NCBI GenBank assembly: GCA_963704815.1
Contig: CAVPHU010000012.1
Span: 182,348 to 246,347, forward strand
DNA from: DATKWD01 sp963704815
GTDB lineage: Bacteria > Actinomycetota > Acidimicrobiia > Acidimicrobiales > Salinilacustritrichaceae
Length of the DNA stretch: 64,000 bases
Reading direction: 5' to 3'
Shown: positions 35,117 through 43,826 of the stretch, piece by piece
How the letters are laid out: each line of letters begins with the position of its first letter
How positions within the stretch are numbered: position 1 is the first letter of the stretch
Made by a program: the position numbers and the translations under genes
The notes under the pieces: model-generated
What the model was told of the DNA's origin: nothing
Database searches by the model: none
What the model saw: the letters and a program-made list of their open reading frames with translations, nothing else

Positions 35117-36919
35117 AGTCGGTCGACCGGCCGGTCCGACCGCTCGCCGTGGTCTACGCCGAGTCGATCGGCGAGGACGGCACCGACCCGACGCCGGTGG
35201 GTTCGGTCACGGGAGCCGTGTTGGACGAGTTGCTCGAAGGGTTCGCCGACGCAACCGGCGCCGACCGTGCCGCCGGACTCGACACGCTGTCGGTGCTCCC
35301 GAGCCGCGACGTCGAGGACTGGCTCACCCGTCGGGTCGCATCGGCCGACCGTTCCGAGATTCCGGCTCTCGCTCGGCTCGCGGCCGCGGCGCCGGGCGTC
35401 GAGTTCGGCGTCGAGTTGAGCCGAGCCGTGGTCTCGCTGCCCGAGTCCCCGGTCCGGGTCAACCTGATGGCCGACCTCGCCGAGTCCGACAGCGGAGCTC
35501 GGACCGTCGAGCGGCTCCAGAAGGGCGACCGGCTCGATCGGCGACTCCTCGGCCTCGAGCTCGGGACGGAACTGGGCGACGACGAGGCCATCCGGCGCGG
35601 TCTCGACGATCCCGTCGCCGAGGTACGCCTCGCGGCGGTCGAGTCGGCCGCAGTCCGATCGGTCGACTGGTTCGGTGAGGACTTGGGGCGCCTTGCCGCC
35701 GAGGACCCCTCGGCCGCGGTGAGGGTCGCGGCGGCCGGCGTGCTCGGGACCAGCGACCAACCGACCCGGCTCGAGGCCGCTCGTCGGGCGCTCGCGGGTC
35801 CGGACGCCGACGTCCGGGCGCTGGCCGTCGGCCTGCTCGGCCGCGGCGGTGTCGAAGAAGTGCTGCTGCTCGACCGAGCGCTCGACGACGACTCGGTGGA
35901 GGTGGTGAGCGCATCGGCACGGGTGCTCGCCGCCTCGTATCCGGCTGAGGCGCCCGCCATGCTGTGGAGAGCACTCGTCGATCACGACCGGTCGCACCAG
36001 GCGGCGCTGCTCGGCGCCATGGACGACCTCGACGCCGAGGCGCTGAGCGCCACCCTGCATCGGGCCGTGATGAGCGACGATGCGCGCGAGCGAGCCCTCG
36101 GGCTTCAGGCCGGTGCCCGACGCGATCGGAGTGACGAGATGACCGGCCTGCTCCACGACGCGCTCGAGCGATCCCGCGATCGAGGTCCGCCTCCACGCAT
36201 TGGAGTCCCTCGCGGGCCGCCTCGATGTCGTGGATGTGGACGTGGTCGGCGAACGGGTCCAGGACCCTGCACCGGCGGTACGCCTCGAGGCGGTGCGGAT
36301 GCTGCGGTCGCTGTCCGACGATCGGAGCTTCGATGCGCTCTCGACGGCGGCCGGCGATCCGGTCGAACACGTCCGAACCGTCGCCCGTGCCGCCCTGCTC
36401 GACCGGCGCGGGCTGGGTCTGGTCGGCGACCTGCTCCGCAGCCTCGCCCAGCCGGCTCGTCGACGCACGGCACGCGACCTGCTGGTGGAACTCGGTGACA
36501 CGGCGCTCGAGCCGATGCTCGACGAACTCGAGACCGGCGACGAGGCCGTGCGGACCGAGATCGGTTCGGTGCTCCGCGCAGCCGGGCACACTCCAACGAT
36601 GCTCCAGCGGCTCGAAGGGCGTGACCCGCGTACGAGGGAACGGGCCCTTGCAGGACTCGAGGTGGTGGCCGACGCCGACACCGTCCCGGCGGTCTGCGCG
36701 CGCCTGTCGGACCCGGTCCCGGCCGTTCGGGCGCGAGCCATCTCGGTCCTCGAGGCGGTCGACGACCCGCGAGCGATCGAGCCGCTCCGCGAGGCACTCG
36801 TGTCGGACCCCGACCTCGATCTCGTTCCCGCGATCGAGCACGCGCTCCGGTCGCTCGGGGCCGACGACCTCGACGACCACATCATCGAACTCCGCCCTCA
36901 GACGCCGGCCGAGTCATGA
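35113..36919 (+). CDS. HEAT-repeat protein (frameshifted)
   Basis: About 601 residues from a GTG at 35113, overlapping the receiver-like gene. It is made almost entirely of 30-residue HEAT/PBS-lyase-type helical repeats (for example DPVAEVRLAAVESAAV, DPSAAVRVAAAGVL, DADVRALAVGLLG, DPVPAVRARAISVLEAV). The frame breaks after HDALERS; removing one C at about 36173-36175 continues as AIEVRLHALESLAGRL, again a HEAT repeat. It is a solenoid scaffold for protein binding and probably cytoplasmic. Its stop overlaps the next gene (ATGA). No catalytic motif is seen. Confidence 0.8.
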
Positions 36920-37530
36920 GTTCGAGCGCGGCGACCTGGATCGGTGCGGCCAACATCGGGGTGTTGCTCGCCGCCGTGGTGGTGTGGGCGCTGGTGCGGC
37001 ATCGACGGTCGGCTCGGCGCGAGGACTGGGTGGCGCTCGAATCGGTCGATGCCCTCGACGACGACCGGGGTGACCGTCACATCGGGTCGCCCGCGATGAG
37101 CCAGGGCGAGCACGGCGACGAAGCGCATAGCGAGGCGAGCACGGCGCCGGCCGACCCCGTAGCGGTCGCTCTGCCTGATTCGGTCCTCGACGCCGATGGC
37201 GACCTGCGAGCGAACGACGAGATCGCGGTCGTGGTCGACACGGACGGGATCGTCATCGCGCTCACGAAACCGGCCCGACGCCGGCTCGATGGGGACACCG
37301 GGGTCCCGCACACCGAGTTGGCTCGTATGCGTCCGGTGGCCGGCGCCGACGAGTTCGCCGACGCCGATCATCCGATCTCGCGTGCCCTGGGAGGCGAACA
37401 CGTCGATCGGTCACCGTGTGTGGTCGAAACCGGTTCGTCGACGCTGGCCGGGGTGATCAGCGCCCAGCCGGTCCTGGTCGAGGACGACGAGTTGGTCCTG
37501 GTGCTCTTCGAGGTCGCCTCGGCCGGCTGA
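36916..37530 (+). CDS. membrane-anchored PAS-like protein
   Basis: 204 residues. An N-terminal membrane helix (WIGAANIGVLLAAVVVWALV) is followed by RHRR as cytoplasmic anchor, then an acidic linker (60-100). The C-terminal about 95 residues (AVVVDTDGIVIALTKPARRRL, ...VLVEDDELVLVLFEV) have the strand pattern of a PAS sensor. ATGA overlap with the HEAT gene. It probably completes a receiver/HEAT/PAS signalling set, but I know of no named system of this make-up. Confidence 0.55.
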   Translation: MSSSAATWIGAANIGVLLAAVVVWALVRHRRSARREDWVALESVDALDDDRGDRHIGSPAMSQGEHGDEAHSEASTAPADPVAVALPDSVLDADGDLRANDEIAVVVDTDGIVIALTKPARRRLDGDTGVPHTELARMRPVAGADEFADADHPISRALGGEHVDRSPCVVETGSSTLAGVISAQPVLVEDDELVLVLFEVASAG

Positions 37531-37601
37531 CGGCGGTCGACCACTACGCTTCGACGCCCGGCGTCTCGACGCTGCCCGCTTCGTCCACCGAGGAGTCCCA
37601 G

Positions 37602-38694
37602 ATGAGTTCCGAGCCGGTCGGCGTGCATCGTCGGGTGTGGGCCGTGGTCATGGCGGGGGGCGCCGGGACCCGGTTCTGGCCGGCCAGCACCGAGGCGCGA
37701 CCCAAGCAGCTGACCAGGATCGTCGGCGACGCGACCATGATCCAGCAGACCGTCGCTCGGGTCGCCGAGGTGGCCGACGAGGTGGTGGTGATCACCACGG
37801 CTGCCCTGGTCGACGAGACGGCGCGCCAGTTGCCCGGTGTTCCCCGGCATCACATCGTGGGCGAGCCGCGGGGTCGCGACACGGCGCCGTGTGTGGCCCT
37901 GGCTGCCGAGATCGTGCAGACCGCCGACCCGGGTGCACTGATGGTGTTGCTCCCGGCCGATCACCTGATCGAGCCCGAGTCGCTGTTCGCCGCATCACTG
38001 CTCGAAGCGGCCGCCGTGGCCGACGAGGGACATCTCGTCACCTTCGGTGTCCCTCCCCGCACTCCCGCGACCGGCTATGGCTACCTGCGTGCCGTCGACG
38101 AGCTCGCCGGTCACGCCGGCGCGCGGATCGTCGAACGATTCGTCGAGAAGCCCGACGCAGCCACCGCCGAGCGCTACCTGGCCGAGGGCGGCTACTTCTG
38201 GAACAGCGGGATCTTCTGCTGGCGCGCTGGACACCGTGCTCGCCGAGCTGGCCGAACACTGCCCCGATCTGACCGACGCGCTCGCGGCCACCGGGCCCGT
38301 GTGGGGCACCGATGCGTTCGCCGAGGTCCTGGCGTCGGCCTACGATGCCGTGACACCCATTTCGATCGACTATGCGCTGATGGAACGGGCGGGCCGGGTC
38401 GCCATGATCGTCGCCGAGTGGTCCTGGGACGATCTCGGGAGCTGGGACGCCGTGTCGGCCCATCATCCCGCCGACGAACGTGGCAACGTCGAGGTCGGCG
38501 ACGTGCGCACCCTCGACTGCGACGACACGTTGCTCTATCAGCTCGACGGGCCGATGGTGGTGGGCGTCGGCCTCGAGGACCTGATCGTCGTCTCGGCGGG
38601 CAACGCCGTGGTCGTGCTCCCGAAAGGCCGCGGTCAGGACATCAAGGCGATCGTCGAAGGCCTGAGGGACGACGGCCGAGCCGACGTGCTCTGA
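37602..38694 (+). CDS. manC: mannose-1-phosphate guanylyltransferase (frameshifted)
   Basis: About 363 residues from ATG 37602 with AGGAG 6 bases upstream. It has the nucleotidyltransferase signature VMAGGAGTRFWPAST...PKQL, then RDTAPCVALAA, LPADHLI and ERFVEKPDAATAERYL. The frame breaks at GIFCWRA; removing one G at 38229-38230 gives DTVLAELAEHCPDL and continues to SIDYALMERAGRVAMIVAEWSWDDLGSW, the conserved C-terminal sugar-binding block. It makes GDP-mannose for glycans. It lacks the C-terminal isomerase domain of bifunctional ManC. Confidence 0.88.
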
Positions 38695-38713
38695 CCATGT
38701 TCCTCCGACGGCT

Positions 38714-39382
38714 TCAGACGCTGACCTGGATCCTGCTGGCGGCGAACTCGCCGATGCCGATGTGGGTGCCGTCGATCTCGAGGGTGCGGGTGCCGTCGGG
38801 CGCCGCCGAACTCACCGTGCCCTTCTGATCGGGGACCACTCGTGACGTTTCCAGGAACTCGAGCAGGCCCGGCGTGAACTCGAGTTCCTCCGGGATCCGC
38901 CGTACCACGAACGCCTCTCCGACATCGAGCTCGCTCAGGGTCTTGACGGCCTTGATCTCGTAGCCGGAACCGGGAATCGGATTGCCGTGGGGACAGGTCG
39001 TGGGGTGGTCGAGGACCCGCATCATCGCGTCCTCGACCGGGTCGGAGATCACGTGTTCCCACTTGCCGGCCTCGTCGTGGGCCTGGGCCCACGACAGTCC
39101 GAGGATGTCGGTCAGGAACCGCTCGGCCAGCCGGTGGCGGCGCACGACCTGCTCGGCGAGGCGGCGACCCGCGTCGGTGAGCGCGATGCGGGTGCTGGTG
39201 AGATCGACCAGGCCCTCGTCGGCCATGCGGTGGACCATCTCGGAGACGGCCGGTCGGCTGACGTCGAGGCGTTCGGCGATGCGCGCCTGGATCACCGCGA
39301 TCTGGTCTTCGCCGAGCTCGAAGATGGTCTCGCAGTACTCCTCGAAGGCAGGGTGCCACTCGGGCGTCTCGTAGCCGGCCAC
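38714..39382 (-). CDS. DtxR/IdeR-family metal-dependent regulator
   Basis: 222 residues. N-terminal winged helix (EEYCETIFELGEDQ, RIAERLDVSRPAVSEMVHRM), dimerisation domain with metal ligands (RHRLAERFLTDILGLSW, GKWEHVISDPVEDAMM, CPHGNPIPG), and a C-terminal FeoA/SH3-like domain. The HE...E/CPHGNP metal-site residues are those of the iron-responsive DtxR/IdeR and manganese-responsive MntR groups. It is convergent with manC. It likely represses metal uptake genes elsewhere; no target operator was found in the window. Confidence 0.88.
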   Translation of the reverse strand: MAGYETPEWHPAFEEYCETIFELGEDQIAVIQARIAERLDVSRPAVSEMVHRMADEGLVDLTSTRIALTDAGRRLAEQVVRRHRLAERFLTDILGLSWAQAHDEAGKWEHVISDPVEDAMMRVLDHPTTCPHGNPIPGSGYEIKAVKTLSELDVGEAFVVRRIPEELEFTPGLLEFLETSRVVPDQKGTVSSAAPDGTRTLEIDGTHIGIGEFAASRIQVSV

Positions 39383-39445
39383 GGCGGCGAGTGTAGGAGA
39401 AGCCGGATCAGTTGACTCCGGCTCGGTCTCGCTGTTCTGCCTGGG

Positions 39446-40368
39446 TCAGACGCGGGGCCAGGGCTTGGCCCGCTTCGAGCTGGGTCGACGGCGATCGGAC
39501 AAGGCCCAGGCTCGTCGCCAGACCGGGGCATCGGGTCCGGCGAGGGCCGGGGTCTCGCCGGCATGTGAGCGACGCCGGGCCTGCCACCAGTCGGTCGTGG
39601 CTTCGTCGGCGAGCATGCCGACCGCGTGGGTGATGCGCTCGTTGAGCGCTCGGCTCGACTCGTCGTCGCCGCCGGTGATCGGACGGCCGAAGGTGACCCG
39701 GGCGGTGGCCGGCGACGGGAGCTTGCGTCCCTTGCGAAGGATGCGGCCCGTGCCCTCGAGGTGGACCGGCACGACCGGCACGCCACAGCGTTGGGCCAGA
39801 TAGGCCGCGCCGCCTCGGAAGGGCTGGCCCCAGCCGTCCTTGGAACGACCGCCCTCGGGGAAGATCAGCATCGACCACCCGGCTTCGATGAGCTCGGCTG
39901 CCTGATCGGCGCTCGATCGGGACACGCGACTGCGTTCGATCGGGATGGCGTTGAGGACCAGGGCGGCGGCGGTCCCGGCTCAGCCGAGTCCGGAAGAAGT
40001 AGTCGGCGGCGGCTCCGACGAAGACCTTGTAGCGGAAGGGTTCGGGCAACGACGTGAGCATCAGCGGAGTGTCGAGGTGGCTGTGATGGTTGGCCACGAA
40101 GATCGACCGGTGCGTCGAGATCGGCGATCAGGTCGAGCCCGTGACGCTCGGGCTTGGCCAGCGCGGCCATGGCCGGCCGGAGCGCGGCTTCGAGCAGCAC
40201 GGTCCGGGTCCAGCGGGCGGCGTACCGGCGGGCCCAGTCGGTCTCGAAGTCGGCGCCGAGCTTCCGCTCGCTCGGGGGAGGATCGACCGAACGGGGAACC
40301 GGCGGCGCGCCGTAGGGGAACGGCATCGTCCGCAGCCGCGATCGCACCATCCGCCCGAGCCTCGTCAC
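39446..40368 (-). CDS. PlsC-type acyltransferase (two frameshifts)
   Basis: About 306 residues from a GTG at 40368, in three frames. Removing one G at about 40104 joins LDAPV to IFVANHHSHLDTPLM (NHx4D catalytic motif). Removing one G at about 39977 joins RTRLSR to TAAALVLNAIPIERS. The rest continues intact with LIFPEGGRSKDGW (the FPEG motif) and PVVPVHLEGTG. It is a membrane-associated 1-acylglycerol-phosphate-like acyltransferase with a basic C-terminal tail. The 62-bp repeat array abuts the start codon on its upstream side. Confidence 0.85.
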
Positions 40369-40373
40369 GTGAG

Positions 40374-40598
40374 GTGCTTTCCGCTCCCTGGCCGCTCGGG
40401 CCGGGTGTGCTGGTCGTTGCTCGCATTCACGTCACGTGCTTTCCGCTCCCTGGCCGCTCGGGCCGGGTGTGCTGGTCGTTGCTCGCGATCACGTCACGTG
40501 CTTTCCGCTCCCTGGCCGCTCGGGCCGGGTGTGCTGGTCGTTGCTCGCGTTCACGTCACGTGCTTTCCGCTCCCTGGCCGCTCGGGCCGGGTGTGCTG
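40374..40598. repeat. 62-bp tandem repeat, 3 copies plus partial fourth (array 2)
   Basis: Units start at 40374, 40436, 40498 and 40560, a strict 62-bp period; the fourth is identical for 39 bp and then diverges. The three complete units differ only at a dinucleotide (AT, GA, GT) in CTCGC..TCACGTCAC. A CACGTG palindrome sits at 40366, 40433, 40495 and 40557. The array fills the gap between the LarA-like stop and the acyltransferase start on the minus strand. On that strand each unit ends GGAAAGCACGTGACG, resembling the acyltransferase RBS and GTG start. Confidence 0.92.
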
Positions 40599-40636
40599 CG
40601 CTCCGTCGCTGCTCGGGCCGGGTGTGCGCGTGCTGT

Positions 40637-42232
40637 TCACGTCACGTCCGCCATGAGGATCGGTGGGTTCTTCACGTGGGTGATCGTCGGCTCGGGCCCG
40701 ACGGTGTCCGACGCCATCTCGAGCGCGTCCTGCAGCGTGCTCGCCGGCTTGAACCCGAGGCGACGGACGGCCCGGGTGTCGCCTCCGACGATGATCACCT
40801 GGCCCAGGTGCTGCAGCGCGTGGGAGCCCCAGTACCACATGTAGAACGGGTGGACGCCGTGATACGCGTTGCTCGTGCGGTAGAGATGCCGATACCACTC
40901 GTCCTCGGCGAAATCCTTCTCGAACCGGCTCTCGATCTCGATCGGATCGGTGGTCTCGCTGAGCACCTGCTCGAAGAAGTCGATGTAGCTCGGGTGGTGG
41001 ACCGGGTGGAACTCCCACGGTGTGGGGTGGCTCATGATGAGGACGCCGCCCTCACGGACCAGGGGCCGGCCCTTGTAGAGGTTGAAGAAGTAGCCGAGCC
41101 CGAGGCACATCACCAGGATCGGGTTCATGATCGAGTTGACGTTGTAGGGACAGATGTACGGGAGGCCGAAGGTGAGGATGTCGGTCTGTCCCTCGACGGG
41201 CACGAGTTGCTGCTCGAACACGTTGGCGGTGGTCACCTCGTGCACCGCCTCGACCTCGCCCGCCTGCACCGAGGTGAGGCCGTACGGCGCCTTCCAACTC
41301 TGGAAGATCCTGCGGGCCGCCTTGGTGGGCATGCGGTCGAGTCCGGCCTTCATGCCCAGGAACGTGGCTCGGTCCTTCGCGGTCCACTCCCACTCGCGCT
41401 TCTGGAGCGTCGACAGCGGTCCGGTGTCGCCGAACGTGTCGTTGTTGAGGGTCGTCTCGACCTGGAAGACCTTCACGCCGGCGTCCCGGAGGACCTTGCC
41501 CATCCGCCAGTTGCTGTGATGCAACTCGGAGCTGTGCCGGTCCATGAACGAGCGGCTGTGCTGCATCGTCCGCACGTTGTGGTGATGGCGGAGGCTGCGA
41601 TAGCTGGACAGGCCGGTCGCCGTCGACTTCCATCCGCCGTCCATGGCGACGAGGTTGATGTTGACGTAGACGATCAGGTCGGACTCGGCGGCCCGCTTGT
41701 TGATCTCGATCTCCTCGCCTTGGTCGGTCGTCCCGAGGAAGGCCAGGTTGTCGGGGTCTTCGGCGTCGTGGTTGTAGAGCGCGCCCTGAGGTGCGAACGC
41801 GTCGTAGACCCGATCGCCGACGGCGTGCCGGAGCTCGTCCTCGGTCATGCGTCGGTGGAGCGCCAGCGCGGCGATGAGGTGGACATCGTCGACCCCGGCC
41901 TCCGCAGCGCGGTCGAGCACGGCTTCGATGATCCGCTGGCGCAGGTCGGGCTTGCGCATCGGCGGCAGCGGCAGCGAGATGTCGTCGAAGGCGATCGTCA
42001 GCTTCATGTCCGGCGTGAGCAGGTCGCGCAGCGGCGCCGAGTCGCCGAGGGGGTGGTCGAGGGCGTCTTCGATGGCCCCGTCGACGTCTTCGATGCCCTT
42101 GATCGGTTCAGCCGGGTAGATCACCCGCGAGCGGCCGACCGGGAGCCGTTCGAGCCGGAAGTTCTCACCGTGGTGGAACAGGATCGGAGGGGTCGACCGA
42201 TCGACGTCGAGTACCAGCCCAGGCCGCGACAT
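40637..42232 (-). CDS. LarA-like (lactate racemase domain, DUF2088) protein
   Basis: 531 residues from ATG 42232. It begins with SRPGLVLDVDR and contains the LarA-like DUF2088 core: LTIAFDDISLPLPPM, HLIAALALHRRMTEDEL (the first His of LarA's cofactor site), GTTDQGEEIEINKRA (the Lys that in LarA carries the nickel pincer lies in this area), and YVNINLVAMDGGWKS. It is about 100 residues longer than LarA, with an extra C-terminal domain. LarA needs LarB, LarC and LarE for its cofactor and none is here, so racemase activity is unproven. It follows the dehydrogenase at 42300 by 67 bp, on the same strand. Confidence 0.75.
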   Translation of the reverse strand: MSRPGLVLDVDRSTPPILFHHGENFRLERLPVGRSRVIYPAEPIKGIEDVDGAIEDALDHPLGDSAPLRDLLTPDMKLTIAFDDISLPLPPMRKPDLRQRIIEAVLDRAAEAGVDDVHLIAALALHRRMTEDELRHAVGDRVYDAFAPQGALYNHDAEDPDNLAFLGTTDQGEEIEINKRAAESDLIVYVNINLVAMDGGWKSTATGLSSYRSLRHHHNVRTMQHSRSFMDRHSSELHHSNWRMGKVLRDAGVKVFQVETTLNNDTFGDTGPLSTLQKREWEWTAKDRATFLGMKAGLDRMPTKAARRIFQSWKAPYGLTSVQAGEVEAVHEVTTANVFEQQLVPVEGQTDILTFGLPYICPYNVNSIMNPILVMCLGLGYFFNLYKGRPLVREGGVLIMSHPTPWEFHPVHHPSYIDFFEQVLSETTDPIEIESRFEKDFAEDEWYRHLYRTSNAYHGVHPFYMWYWGSHALQHLGQVIIVGGDTRAVRRLGFKPASTLQDALEMASDTVGPEPTITHVKNPPILMADVT

Positions 42233-42299
42233 CAGCGCCACCCCCGATTTCCACAACCTCCGCGTCGCGGATCGCGTAACGCACGTGCAAGGGAGTCGA

Positions 42300-43439
42300 T
42301 CATCGTTCACGCTCTTTCTCGGGGCGGAGGTCGAAGGCGATCTTGACGGCACCACGGGGTCCGGCCGAAGCGGCGTGGGCGATGGCGTCGGTGTAGTCGG
42401 CGAGGGAGTAGGTGGCCGAGACGAGCCGGCCGAGGTCGAGGTCGGTGACGAGCGTCGCGGCGCGGTCGAAGTCGGCCCGGTCGTACGCGTAGCACCCGCG
42501 GATGGCGACCTCTCGGTGCCAGAGTCCGGTGAGGTCGAGTGTGGTGGTCGCAGGCATGCCGACGACGAGGATCTCGCCGCCGGGGGCCACGACTCGCAGC
42601 GCCTGCGACAGCGACTCCTGGCTGCCGACGCAGTCGATGACGAGGGGCGCTCCACCGGTGAGCTGGGCACCGAACCGGAGGCTGCCGGTGCGGGAACGCA
42701 CGGCCCGGTCGAGTTCGCCCGGTTCGACCACCCGCGTCGCGCCGAGCTCGGCCGCCAGCCGACGTTGTTCGGGGTAGCGGGCGGTGGCGATGACTTCGGT
42801 GGTGTCGTCGAGTGCCGCGATGGTCAGCAGCCCCAGCGTGCCGGCGCCGATCACCACCACGAGGTCCTCGTCGACCCGGGTCGCAGCGTGGACCGCACAG
42901 GCCGTCGGCTCGATCATGACCGCGGCCTCGTCGCTCAGGTCGTCCGCGACCGGGAACAGCTGAGATCCGTGGGCGACCATCGACGTCGACCAGCCACCCC
43001 CGGTGTCCTCGCAGAACCCCGACTGCAGTCCCGGCTCGAGGTGGCCGAAGGCGATGCGCTCGCAGCGATTGATCGCTCCGGCCGCGCAGCCCGAGCAGGG
43101 TGGATCGATGCCGCGGCTGACGCAGCTGAGGACCGGGATGAGGACCGCCCGCGAGCCATCGTCGAGGTCGCCCACGACCTCGTGCCCCGGGACGAACGGG
43201 AAGGTCACGATCGGTTCGAAGTAGCGGCTCGACTTGCCGTCGATCGTCGCCAGGTCGGATCCACAGATGCCGGCGAGACGCGGCCGGAACCGCTGCCAGT
43301 CGGGTCCGGGCGCCGCGGGTGGTTCGATGTCGCGCAGGGAGATCGGCCCGTACCTGGCACCGCTGCCCGGTCGGAGCGACCCGGCCACCAACCCGGCCGC
43401 ATACTTCACCGGCTTCCGCGAGAATTGAAGCGCCTTCAT
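42300..43439 (-). CDS. zinc-dependent alcohol/polyol dehydrogenase-like (MDR)
   Basis: 379 residues from ATG 43439, with GGGGAACG shortly upstream. It has the catalytic zinc ligands CGSD and PGHEVVGDL. A cysteine-rich structural zinc region is present but altered (SCVSRGIDPPCSGCAAGAINRC). A Rossmann NAD site VIGAGTLGLLTIAA follows. The 90-bp repeat array lies immediately upstream. The next gene downstream is the LarA-like protein. Together they could act on a 2-hydroxyacid or alcohol, but the substrate cannot be inferred. Confidence 0.82.
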   Translation of the reverse strand: MKALQFSRKPVKYAAGLVAGSLRPGSGARYGPISLRDIEPPAAPGPDWQRFRPRLAGICGSDLATIDGKSSRYFEPIVTFPFVPGHEVVGDLDDGSRAVLIPVLSCVSRGIDPPCSGCAAGAINRCERIAFGHLEPGLQSGFCEDTGGGWSTSMVAHGSQLFPVADDLSDEAAVMIEPTACAVHAATRVDEDLVVVIGAGTLGLLTIAALDDTTEVIATARYPEQRRLAAELGATRVVEPGELDRAVRSRTGSLRFGAQLTGGAPLVIDCVGSQESLSQALRVVAPGGEILVVGMPATTTLDLTGLWHREVAIRGCYAYDRADFDRAATLVTDLDLGRLVSATYSLADYTDAIAHAASAGPRGAVKIAFDLRPEKERER

Positions 43440-43445
43440 GACATT

Positions 43446-43727
43446 GCGTTCCCCGGCCACGCAGGCCGCGTGTGGCCGGCTTCCTCGTGCCTCGTCAGCC
43501 TCGTGCGGTTGCTGTGCTCCTGGGTCGTGCTTCTGGCGTTCCCCGGCCACGCAGGCCGCGTGTGGCCGGCTTCCTCGTGCCTCGTCAGCCTCGTGCGGTT
43601 GCTGTGCTCCTGGGTCGTGCTTCTGGCGTTCCCCGGCCACGCAGGCCGCGTGTGGCCGGCTTCCTCGTGCCTCGTCAGCCTCGTGCGGTTGCTGTGCTCC
43701 TGGGTCGTGCTTCTGGCGTTCCCCGGC
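43446..43727. repeat. 90-bp perfect tandem repeat, 3 copies plus partial (array 3)
   Basis: Units start at 43446, 43536, 43626 (full) and 43716 (first 12 bp only). The three full copies are identical. Each carries an 8-bp perfect stem CCGGCCAC/GTGGCCGG with an 11-base loop. The period of 30 codons keeps several frames open on both strands, producing spurious ORFs. The array is directly upstream of the dehydrogenase start codon (43439). The minus-strand end of each unit (GGCCGGGGAACGC) matches the dehydrogenase RBS region. Confidence 0.93.
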
Positions 43728-43826
43728 TGGGTCGTTGTGGTCGCTTCGCTCCCTGCGTCGGCGGGCGCTGGCGTTTCCTCCGCCGACGGGCAGGCCGTGC
43801 TTCGCTCGCCGGCTTCTCGTCGGTCT
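43728..43826. other. remainder of the gap after array 3
   Basis: GC-rich sequence with CGCTCCCTGCG and CTTCGCTCGCCGG motifs reminiscent of degraded repeat units. No gene or promoter is recognisable. With array 3 it forms a 387-bp gap between the dehydrogenase start and the stop of the reductase-HAD gene. Confidence 0.4.

Noticed and set aside
40436..42346. Plus-strand ORF of 636 residues through array 2 and the LarA-like gene
   Set aside because: It is antisense to a recognisable protein and partly made of the repeat units.
40374..43727. CRISPR arrays
   Set aside because: The arrays are contiguous tandem repeats with no unique spacers and no cas genes nearby.
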